Source of the DNA: Prevotella sp.
GTDB taxonomy: Bacteria; Bacteroidota; Bacteroidia; Bacteroidales; Bacteroidaceae
Direction: 5' to 3'
Assembly: GCA_020026195.1 (NCBI GenBank)
Contig: JAHHQW010000005.1
Location: 1-64,000 of the forward strand
DNA: 64,000 nucleotides
The position numbers and the translations under genes are program-made. Position 1 is the first letter of the stretch; every line of letters begins with the position of its first letter. The notes beneath the pieces were generated by a model. The model was given only the letters and a program-made list of their open reading frames with translations, was not told where the DNA came from and did not search any database. Below, piece after piece: positions 17,847 to 25,112 of this stretch.

Positions 17847-18491
17847 ATGGACAGTTTTTCAAACGAAGATATAAACGAGTACATACTGAAACATATTGAC
17901 AAAGAAGGTGACTATCTTTACAACTTATACAGAGCCACAAACATACATCTGTTAAGAGGAAGGATGGCAAGCGGTCATCTTCAGGGACGTCTTTTAAAGA
18001 TGTTAGTAAAAATGATCCGTCCTAAAAATATACTTGAAGTCGGGACTTTCAGCGGTTACAGTGCAATTTGTCTTGCAGAAGGTCTTGACGAAGGCGGGAA
18101 AGTTTACACTTTTGAAATAAACGACGAGCAGGAAGAATTTACTCGTCCATGGATAGAGAACTCAGCAGTTGCCGACAAGATTGAATTTATCATCGGCGAT
18201 GCCATAGAAGAAGCCCCGAAGTTAGGAATTACTTTTGACATGGCCTTCATAGACGGAGATAAAAGGACATATCTTGAAACTTACGAAATGGCATTAAAGA
18301 TACTGCGACCTGGCGGCTTTATTCTTGCCGATAACACTTTATGGGACGGCCATGTTCTGGAAGTTCCCAAAAGCAGTGATAAGCAGACCATAGGAATAGA
18401 CCACTTTAACGATTTCGTTGCAACCGACGAAAGAGTAGAAAGAGTTATACTTCCGCTAAGAGACGGACTGACAATTATTAGGAAAAAATAA
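17847..18491 (+). CDS. SAM-dependent O-methyltransferase (class I, COMT-like)
   Basis: A 214-residue member of the caffeoyl-CoA/catechol O-methyltransferase family (PF01596). The SAM site reads LEVGTFSGYSAICLAE (~62-77), the acidic metal/SAM residues are in FEINDEQ and FIDGDKRTY, and ILADNTLW follows, all as in this family. The natural substrate in anaerobic gut or oral bacteria is not known. It is placed 6 nt after the pgpH-like gene and ends convergent with aroQ (7 nt apart), with no obvious terminator between. Confidence 0.9.
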   Translation: MDSFSNEDINEYILKHIDKEGDYLYNLYRATNIHLLRGRMASGHLQGRLLKMLVKMIRPKNILEVGTFSGYSAICLAEGLDEGGKVYTFEINDEQEEFTRPWIENSAVADKIEFIIGDAIEEAPKLGITFDMAFIDGDKRTYLETYEMALKILRPGGFILADNTLWDGHVLEVPKSSDKQTIGIDHFNDFVATDERVERVILPLRDGLTIIRKK

Positions 18492-18497
18492 ACTGGA

Positions 18498-18926
18498 TTA
18501 CAAGGATACTTTTCTCTTTAATGCCATCATCGCCAGACGATACGAATCAAGACCGAAACCACATATAACTCCGAGACACGCAGGAGATATCATAGAATGA
18601 CGACGAAATTCCTCACGCGCGTGTACATTACTTATATGAACTTCGATAACAGGTATCTGCAAACTCCGAATACAGTCTAACAGTGCTATACTCGTATGCG
18701 TATATGCTCCGGCATTAAGAATTACGCCATCAGCACATTCGTTTTCTTTTTGCAGAAGATCTATCAGAACACCTTCACAGTTGCTCTGTCCGTAATGTAT
18801 CTCGACGTCAGGATTCTCGCTGCGCAGTTCACCAATAAAAGTTTCAAAGTCTTTATTTCCATATATTTCAGGTTCTCTTCTGCCAAGCATATTCAGATTA
18901 GGGCCGTTAATTATAGCTATTTTCAT
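18498..18926 (-). CDS. aroQ: 3-dehydroquinate dehydratase, type II
   Basis: Converts 3-dehydroquinate to 3-dehydroshikimate in the shikimate pathway. The 142-residue protein starts IINGPNLNMLGRREPEIYG, with catalytic Tyr22 in the flexible loop, and carries INAGAYTHTS-like (LNAGAYTHTS) and HISNVHAREEFRRHS blocks, the second holding the catalytic His region. The start is MKIAIING (18926); the longer open frame passes through the promoter and an inverted repeat. The gene is alone, divergent from xerD. Confidence 0.96.
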   Translation of the reverse strand: MKIAIINGPNLNMLGRREPEIYGNKDFETFIGELRSENPDVEIHYGQSNCEGVLIDLLQKENECADGVILNAGAYTHTSIALLDCIRSLQIPVIEVHISNVHAREEFRRHSMISPACLGVICGFGLDSYRLAMMALKRKVSL

Positions 18927-18946
18927 ATCTTTAAAAATATAATTAG

Positions 18947-18954
18947 TATATTTG
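18947..18954 (+). promoter_or_regulatory. Possible -7 element of xerD
   Basis: Plus strand TATATTTG, 55 nt before the xerD ATG. No clear TTTG at the expected upstream distance, so this is a half match. Confidence 0.4.
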
Positions 18955-18955
18955 C

Positions 18956-18984
18956 CACTGACAAATATAACAAATTTGTCAGTG
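18956..18984. promoter_or_regulatory. Inverted repeat between aroQ and xerD
   Basis: Eleven-base arms CACTGACAAAT (18956-18966) and ATTTGTCAGTG (18974-18984) with a 7-nt spacer. The left arm overlaps the aroQ -7 element, and the whole lies just after the possible xerD -7 element. It could be an operator serving both genes. Confidence 0.5.
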
Positions 18985-18993
18985 TAACACAAA
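18962..18993 (-). promoter_or_regulatory. Promoter of aroQ
   Basis: Minus strand reads TTTG (18990-18993), 20-nt spacer, TATATTTG (18962-18969). Full match to the Bacteroidota consensus, with a 35-nt leader. The -7 element lies inside an inverted repeat (18956-18984). Confidence 0.72.
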
Positions 18994-19008
18994 ATTGTTA
19001 CCATCAAT

Positions 19009-19920
19009 ATGGAAAAACAGAGCAAATTAATAGAAAATTATATAAGATATCTAAAGTTGGAGAAGAATCATTCGGCAAACACTCTGGATGCATACATACG
19101 CGACTTAGATAAACTCATCATATTTCTGAAACACGAAAACAAAGACATAAAGGATGTAGAGCTTACAGATTTACAGAACTTTGCTGCTACACTCTACGAC
19201 ATCGGCATAGTGCCTAGATCTATATCCAGAATACTCAGCGGCATACGTTCGTTTTTCAAATACCTGTTCCTCGACGGATATATAGAAACCGACCCTACAG
19301 AACTACTTGAATCGCCTCAGACAGGAGAACATCTGCCAGAAGTACTCACCGAGGAAGAAATTGATAAAATGGAAGCCGTGATTGACACAGGTAAATGGGA
19401 GGGACAGCGTAACCGCGCAATTATAGAAGTTCTTTTCAGCTGTGGTCTGCGCGTAAGCGAACTTGTAAATCTTAAGATATCATGCCTTTATATGGACGAA
19501 GGATTCGTACGTATACTGGGAAAGGGTAATAAAGAGCGCCTTGTACCTATTTCAAAGAAAGCGATAAAGGAAATACAATACTGGTTTGCCGACCGTAACA
19601 TAATGAATATCAAAAACGGAGAAGAAGATTATGTATTCTTAAACCGTCGCGGGGCACATCTTACACGCACCATGATACTGATAATCATTAAGCAGGCAGC
19701 AGCCATGGCCGGTATAAAAAAGACTGTAAGTCCACACACGCTGCGACATTCTTTTGCCACCGCACTGCTTGAAGGAGGAGCCGATCTGCGTGCCATTCAG
19801 ATGATGTTAGGACACGAGAGTATAGGAACGACAGAAATATATACCCACATCGACACAACCACTTTACGAGAGGAAATACTTAACCATCACCCCAGAAACA
19901 TACGTAAAGATACACTTTAA
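19009..19920 (+). CDS. xerD: Tyrosine recombinase XerD-like
   Basis: Site-specific recombinase that resolves chromosome dimers at dif with a partner Xer protein. The 303-residue protein has an N-terminal SAM-like core-binding domain (~5-90) and a C-terminal catalytic domain with Arg148 (CGLRVSE), Lys172 (GKGNKE), His243-x-x-Arg246 (HTLRHSFA), His269 (LGHES) and nucleophile Tyr278 (EIYTH). All catalytic residues are present. Length and lack of neighbouring mobile genes favour a housekeeping Xer over an integrase. XerC versus XerD cannot be settled without alignment. Confidence 0.9.
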   Translation: MEKQSKLIENYIRYLKLEKNHSANTLDAYIRDLDKLIIFLKHENKDIKDVELTDLQNFAATLYDIGIVPRSISRILSGIRSFFKYLFLDGYIETDPTELLESPQTGEHLPEVLTEEEIDKMEAVIDTGKWEGQRNRAIIEVLFSCGLRVSELVNLKISCLYMDEGFVRILGKGNKERLVPISKKAIKEIQYWFADRNIMNIKNGEEDYVFLNRRGAHLTRTMILIIIKQAAAMAGIKKTVSPHTLRHSFATALLEGGADLRAIQMMLGHESIGTTEIYTHIDTTTLREEILNHHPRNIRKDTL

Positions 19921-19939
19921 CCTAAAAATAACATATATA

Positions 19940-19972
19940 TTTGCACGGCAAAGTTTTTTTTATCTACCTTTG
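19940..19972 (+). promoter_or_regulatory. Promoter of the M16 peptidase gene
   Basis: TTTG (19940-19943), 21-nt spacer, TACCTTTG (19965-19972); the ATG is at 20000. Confidence 0.72.
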
Positions 19973-19999
19973 CCTATTAGAAAACATAATACTACAAAT

Positions 20000-22828
20000 A
20001 TGAAATTAAAAAATCTATTTCTTTTACTGTTTGTACTGATTGCTTCAGCAGCATCAGCACAGCAACTGCCCGCCATCCAGGATGATCCTGCAGTGCGCAA
20101 GGGCAAGTTAGAAAACGGTCTTACTTATTACATTCGTCATAACGAATGGCCTAAAGATCGTTGCGAACTCTTTATCGCACAGCGCGTAGGTTCATTACAG
20201 GAAAACGACGACCAGCAGGGTCTGGCTCACTTCCTTGAGCACATGTGTTTCAATGGTACAAAGCATTTCCCTGGTGACAACATCCTGAGATATTGCGAAA
20301 GCATTGGTGTTAAGTTCGGTCAGGACCTTAACGCTTATACATCAATCGACCGTACTGTTTACAACATTTCTAATGTTCCTGCAACACGTCAGTCTGCAGT
20401 AGACTCTTGTCTTCTTATCCTTGCCGACTGGGCAGACGGACTTCTCCTCGAAGGTGAAGAAATAGATAAGGAACGTGGTGTCATTCACGAAGAATGGCGT
20501 GTACGTAACAGCGCTCAGCAGCGTATGCTTACACGTGCACTTCCCAAGATGTATCCCGCTGGCAAGGAAGGTGCAAAATATGCACACAGAATGCCTATCG
20601 GTCTGATGGACATCGTTCTTAACTTCAAACATCAGGTACTTAGAGACTACTACGAGAAGTGGTATCGTCCCGACAACCAGGCTATCATCGTAGTTGGTGA
20701 CATTGATGTTGACTACATGGAGAACAAGATTAAGGAATACTTCGGTGGCATTAAGATGCCGGCTAACCCTGCAAAGGTTGTTAGAGACGGTGTTGCCGAC
20801 AACGAAGAGCCTATCGTAATCGTTGAGAAAGATAAGGAACAGCAGAACAACGTTATTCAGATAATGATTAAGCACGACGTTATCCCTGCAGAAGTTAAGG
20901 CTAATACACAGTACTGGTTGTTGCAGTTTGCAATCAATGCTGCAACATCAATGCTTAACGATCGTCTTGCAGAGGCTGCTCAGGATGCCAACTGTCCTTA
21001 TGTTCAGGCATTCGGATATGACAGCAACTACGTACTTGCAAGCACTAAGGGTGCCTTCACACTCGGTGGTGTTCCCAAGACAGAGAACGACATCTATGCT
21101 ACAACAACAGCTGTCATGGAAGAAGCACTCAGAGCTGCTAAGTTTGGTTTCACAGAAACAGAATATGCACGTTACAAGGCAAACATATTAAGCGAATACG
21201 ACAAAGCTTACTCTAACAAGGACAGACGTTCTAACAACCAGTTCTGCAGCGAATATACAGAAAACTTCCTCGAGAACGAACCTATAGCTTCTATCGACGA
21301 CGAATACCAGTTCATGAGCATGGTAATTCCTAACATTCCTGTTCAGATGGTTAACGAAATCATCAAGAATCTCGTTCCTGAAACAAACAAGAACCTCGTA
21401 GTTCTTAACTACAACGTTGAAAAGGATGGTCGTCAGTATCCTACAGAACAGGGACTGCTCGAAGCTGTAAACAAGGCACGCGCAGCAAAACTCGAAGCAT
21501 ACGTTGATAAAGTAAAGAACGAACCCCTCATGAAGGAAATGCCTAAGAAGGGTAAGATCGTTAAGGAAGAAGAGAGCAAGAAGTTTGGTTTCAAGACACT
21601 TACACTTTCTAACGGTGTTAAGGTTGTTCTGAAGAAGACAGACTACAAGCAGGATCAGGTTGTTATGTATGGTGTTGGTTTCGGTGGTTCATCTCTCTAT
21701 GGCGAGAAGGACTTTGCAAACCTCTCATTATTCCCCATCGGAATTGCATCAAGCGGTCTTGGAAACTTTGACAGCAACGAACTGCAGAAAGCTCTTGCAG
21801 GCAAGCACGCAAGTGTAAACATCTCACTCGGACAGACACGCCAGCACGTATCTTGTAACTCAACTCCTAAGGATGTTGAAACAATGATGCAGCTTCTCTA
21901 CCTCAACTTCACAAACATCAAGAAAGATCAGAAGGCATTCGACAAGAACATAAAGGCCATCGAACTTACACTTAAGAACAGAGACAAAGATAACAACGCT
22001 ATATTCAGCGACTCTGTAAAGAGCACAATGTACTGCGGTAATCCTCGTTTCGCTGAAATCAAGCTCGAAGACCTCAGCAAGATAAGCTATGACAGAATCC
22101 TCGAAATCGCTAAGGAAAGAACAGCCAACGCTAATGGCTATACATTCTATATCATCGGTAACTACGACGAAGCTACAATACGTCCTCTCATCGAGCAGTA
22201 CCTTGCAGCACTGCCTTCACAGAAGAACATCGTAAAGGGCAAGAACGTATTTACAAACGCCAAGGGTCATGTGGTTAACGAATTCAAGCGCGAAATGGAA
22301 GTTCCTGCTGCTAACTCTATCCTCACATGGAAGAACACAAAACTTCCCTACACTCTTGAGAACTCAATCAAGACAGACATCGCAGGTCAGATCCTTAACA
22401 TGATATACCTTAAGGAAATTCGTGAAGACAGAGGTGCAACATACACAGTTCAGGCTTGGGGCAGCATGTCAAAGAACGACTACGAGACAGCTGCAGAGAT
22501 TCAGGCTTACTGCCCGATGAAGCCCGAAATGGCTGACGTAGCTCTTGAGATTCTTCGTAAAGAAGTTCCCGGACTTGCAAAGAAATGTGATGCAGACATG
22601 CTGAAGAAAGTTCAGGAATTCATGATAAAGAACATCGGTGACCAGGAAAAGACTAATGGTTACTGGCTGAACACAATCAAAGAATACAGAGACTACGGAA
22701 TTGACTTTAACACTGAATACAGAAACATTGTTAATGCTCAGACACCTGAAAGCATCTGTAAATTCATGAAGGAATTCATCAAGAACATGGATCAGATTGA
22801 AGTTATAATGCTTCCCGAAACAAAGTAA
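20000..22828 (+). CDS. Secreted M16 family zinc metallopeptidase (pitrilysin-like)
   Basis: A 942-residue double-length M16 peptidase with a signal peptide (~1-20, ending ASA-QQ). The inverted zinc motif HFLEH is at 77-81 and the third ligand is likely Glu157 (DKERGV), about 76 residues later. Two homologous halves follow the family pattern; the second (~530-942) lacks a zinc motif. Likely periplasmic peptide degradation. The start at 20000 gives a clean signal peptide and lies 28 nt after the promoter; the open frame 10 codons further up would include the promoter. A strong terminator follows. Confidence 0.93.
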   Translation: MKLKNLFLLLFVLIASAASAQQLPAIQDDPAVRKGKLENGLTYYIRHNEWPKDRCELFIAQRVGSLQENDDQQGLAHFLEHMCFNGTKHFPGDNILRYCESIGVKFGQDLNAYTSIDRTVYNISNVPATRQSAVDSCLLILADWADGLLLEGEEIDKERGVIHEEWRVRNSAQQRMLTRALPKMYPAGKEGAKYAHRMPIGLMDIVLNFKHQVLRDYYEKWYRPDNQAIIVVGDIDVDYMENKIKEYFGGIKMPANPAKVVRDGVADNEEPIVIVEKDKEQQNNVIQIMIKHDVIPAEVKANTQYWLLQFAINAATSMLNDRLAEAAQDANCPYVQAFGYDSNYVLASTKGAFTLGGVPKTENDIYATTTAVMEEALRAAKFGFTETEYARYKANILSEYDKAYSNKDRRSNNQFCSEYTENFLENEPIASIDDEYQFMSMVIPNIPVQMVNEIIKNLVPETNKNLVVLNYNVEKDGRQYPTEQGLLEAVNKARAAKLEAYVDKVKNEPLMKEMPKKGKIVKEEESKKFGFKTLTLSNGVKVVLKKTDYKQDQVVMYGVGFGGSSLYGEKDFANLSLFPIGIASSGLGNFDSNELQKALAGKHASVNISLGQTRQHVSCNSTPKDVETMMQLLYLNFTNIKKDQKAFDKNIKAIELTLKNRDKDNNAIFSDSVKSTMYCGNPRFAEIKLEDLSKISYDRILEIAKERTANANGYTFYIIGNYDEATIRPLIEQYLAALPSQKNIVKGKNVFTNAKGHVVNEFKREMEVPAANSILTWKNTKLPYTLENSIKTDIAGQILNMIYLKEIREDRGATYTVQAWGSMSKNDYETAAEIQAYCPMKPEMADVALEILRKEVPGLAKKCDADMLKKVQEFMIKNIGDQEKTNGYWLNTIKEYRDYGIDFNTEYRNIVNAQTPESICKFMKEFIKNMDQIEVIMLPETK

Positions 22829-22850
22829 AAAATATATAGCACTTAATTCA

Positions 22851-22888
22851 GCCCCGTCAGCAAAATAAAATGCTGACGGGGCTTTTTT
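22851..22888 (+). terminator. Terminator of the M16 peptidase gene
   Basis: Twelve-base stem GCCCCGTCAGCA (22851-22862) pairs with TGCTGACGGGGC (22871-22882), then six T. Confidence 0.93.
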
Positions 22889-22960
22889 GTATACTTAAGC
22901 GAAAGATTTCTTATATTTAACATGCATTTACACTTTAAAGAAGATTTACAACATATATAA

Positions 22961-22991
22961 TTGCGTTCGTTTATATAATTGGCTACTTTTG
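22961..22991 (+). promoter_or_regulatory. Promoter of the DUF6359-like lipoprotein gene
   Basis: TTG (22961-22963), 20-nt spacer, TACTTTTG (22984-22991). The ATG follows at 23019. Confidence 0.62.
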
Positions 22992-23018
22992 CCTGTATTG
23001 TAATAAATTTTTAATGAA

Positions 23019-23639
23019 ATGAGGAAAACACTTACCAGTAATGTATTTGTACATACATTGCTTTTTACGTTCTTACTTACTCTCACTGCCTGTGAGAAAG
23101 TGGAAACAGGCAGCGAGGGAAAAGATTCAACAACCACAGAAATTTCTTCGGACGACATTGACAACAACAAAGATGACGACGAAGATAAAGGAGACGACAC
23201 CGGTACCAACGACAATGGCGGCACAGGAGATGACAACAACGATGAAGGTGGAACTCAAGAACCAGACAATACAGGTTATCATACAGGCGACATCGTCAGT
23301 GTCTCGGAATTTCTTAAGAAAGACATCAGATGTCAGGTTTGGGTTGTAGGGAGAATAGTAGGCGACTGTACAAGAAATAAAAAATACGCCGAATTTGATG
23401 CACCTTTCACACACAGCCAGGCTGTACTTATTGCCGACAGACCTAACGAAAAAGACATAGAAAAAACCGTCGCAATATGCCTTACGACAAATAAAGGCAT
23501 GCGAAATACACTAAATCTTGCCGACAATTCAGAGAACTACAACCAGTATGTAGCTGTGTTCGGTTTCAGAGACAGCTACCTCGGTATATGTGGTATTAAA
23601 CATCCTGACGGATATAAATTTCCAGTCAATATCAAATAA
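23019..23639 (+). CDS. Lipoprotein with acidic linker and DUF6359-like domain
   Basis: A 206-residue predicted lipoprotein, lipobox LTAC with Cys25. Residues ~30-88 are a low-complexity stretch rich in Asp, Asn, Gly and Thr, likely a flexible stalk. Residues ~92-206 form a compact domain (VSEFLKKDIRCQVWVVGRI..., ending GICGIKHPDGYKF) that resembles the DUF6359 OB-fold-like domain of Bacteroidota surface proteins. The same domain type appears in shortened form in the next two genes. Function unknown. It has its own promoter and no visible terminator before the next gene. Confidence 0.72.
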   Translation: MRKTLTSNVFVHTLLFTFLLTLTACEKVETGSEGKDSTTTEISSDDIDNNKDDDEDKGDDTGTNDNGGTGDDNNDEGGTQEPDNTGYHTGDIVSVSEFLKKDIRCQVWVVGRIVGDCTRNKKYAEFDAPFTHSQAVLIADRPNEKDIEKTVAICLTTNKGMRNTLNLADNSENYNQYVAVFGFRDSYLGICGIKHPDGYKFPVNIK

Positions 23640-23662
23640 AAATATCATTTAATCAACCTTTT

Positions 23663-23694
23663 TTTGCTGATAATGAGAAATTTGACTAAATTTG
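23663..23694 (+). promoter_or_regulatory. Promoter of the first secreted paralogue
   Basis: TTTG (23663-23666), 20-nt spacer, TAAATTTG (23687-23694), a full consensus match; the ATG is at 23742. Confidence 0.72.
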
Positions 23695-23741
23695 CAATGC
23701 AATATTTAAGGTAAAAGGTTTTTTATTTAATACGACAGGTT

Positions 23742-25010
23742 ATGATTAAACAATTACATCTCATTTTCATGAGCGTCATCATGATGGCGTTCGGTATGTC
23801 GGCATCTGCACAGGATGTTATTACATTTGATTTCAGTACAGCAACAAGCTATGAGCAATTTGGTCTTGCAGGAAACTCTGATAAAAATGGTTCAGAGGCT
23901 GGCAACATCACAAGCAATGTTACAGCAACACAAGGTTCCACAACTCTTACAGTTACACCTAACGACGGAACTCCTAACCGTATGTGGCAGAGTGGAAACT
24001 ATTTCAATCTCCGTATATACGGCGGTAAAATGACTATTGCTTCAGACAAGAACATTGCAAAGATTGAATTTGATAACTTCAAAACAGGTATCATTACTCC
24101 TAACACAGGTTCTGTAGCAGAAACAGTATGGACAGCAGGCGTAAGTACAAACACTGTTGAATTTACATTCACAAAAGGCAAGGACAACACTTTCATCAAC
24201 AAAATTATCATCACATTTGGTGAAGGCAGCGGCGTAGATCCTAATCCTACTCCAGATCCAGAGCCTACAGAAACAGTTGCAGAAAACATTGCAGCATTCA
24301 ACGCTCTCTGCACTGAAACTGGCGCAGACGTTACACTCAAACTCGCTGACGCCAAGGTTCTTTACGTTAACAAGTACACAGACAAGAAAGGTAACGAAAA
24401 GACAGATGTATTCGTAAAAGACGCTACAGGTTCTTTAATGTTCTATAATGCTGGTCTTACAGTTGCCAATGGTGACATCCTTAATGGTTCTATCAAGGGT
24501 GCTGCAAAAGATTTCCACGGAACAAAGGAATTCGTTTCTACATCTAACACAGACGTTACTACACTTACAGTTGCAGAAGGTTCGCTCCCAGTCGGAGACG
24601 TTAAGGCTCTGAACGAAATAACAGAAAGCGACATTTCAAACCTTATCACTGTAAATAACGTTCAGCTTATTTCTGCTGACGAACCCGACAACAATGGTAA
24701 CATGCACACAAACTACTATATGGTAGACGTACATGGTAACGAATTTGCTTACTACAACAAGTTCCACATTGCAGGTTACGATGCTCAGGACTTAGTCGGT
24801 CAGTCTGGCCTTAACTTCACAGGTATCATCACACTGCACTATGGTAAGATGCAGCTCTGCCCGATTGATCCGGTAAACACAGGCATCGAAACTGTTGAGA
24901 ATACAGAATTCAACGTTAATGCTACTATGTACAACGTTGCAGGTCAGAAAGTTAACGCAAACTTCAAAGGTATCGTTCTTCAGAACGGTAAGAAGTTCTT
25001 CAACAAGTAA
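23742..25010 (+). CDS. Secreted multidomain protein, paralogue A, with C-terminal sorting-like tail
   Basis: A 422-residue protein with a signal peptide ending SASA-QD (~23). An N-terminal beta-rich domain (~24-165) is followed by a Pro/Asp linker (DPNPTPDPEPTE), an OB-fold-like domain (~181-390, ENIAAFNALC... to ...HYGKMQLCPI) and a 20-odd residue tail with MYNVAGQKVNANFKG and a basic end. Such tails are common in Prevotella secreted proteins and recall type A sorting domains of the type IX secretion system, though this one is short. The gene is strongly similar to the next one across both domains. Function unknown; the fold suggests binding of a polymer or surface ligand. Confidence 0.72.
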   Translation: MIKQLHLIFMSVIMMAFGMSASAQDVITFDFSTATSYEQFGLAGNSDKNGSEAGNITSNVTATQGSTTLTVTPNDGTPNRMWQSGNYFNLRIYGGKMTIASDKNIAKIEFDNFKTGIITPNTGSVAETVWTAGVSTNTVEFTFTKGKDNTFINKIIITFGEGSGVDPNPTPDPEPTETVAENIAAFNALCTETGADVTLKLADAKVLYVNKYTDKKGNEKTDVFVKDATGSLMFYNAGLTVANGDILNGSIKGAAKDFHGTKEFVSTSNTDVTTLTVAEGSLPVGDVKALNEITESDISNLITVNNVQLISADEPDNNGNMHTNYYMVDVHGNEFAYYNKFHIAGYDAQDLVGQSGLNFTGIITLHYGKMQLCPIDPVNTGIETVENTEFNVNATMYNVAGQKVNANFKGIVLQNGKKFFNK

Positions 25011-25020
25011 AATTCTTAAA

Positions 25021-25060
25021 AAGAGGGGAAGTATATATCTGCCTTCCCTCTTCCTTTTTT
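25021..25060 (+). terminator. Terminator after paralogue A
   Basis: AAGAGGGGAAG pairs with CTTCCCTCTT (one bulged G) and is followed by a T run. Confidence 0.75.
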
Positions 25061-25112
25061 AGATTTTCTAAAACATAACTATTTATAACATTTTAATTAA
25101 AAACAATCTATT

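Noticed and set aside
19009..19920. Xer-like recombinase considered as a phage or element integrase
   Set aside because: Normal Xer length, single copy, no tRNA or att repeats beside it, and housekeeping neighbours.
12926..22828. Search for defence or mobile systems between waaA and the M16 peptidase
   Set aside because: All genes are recognised housekeeping genes with tight spacing; nothing unexplained.
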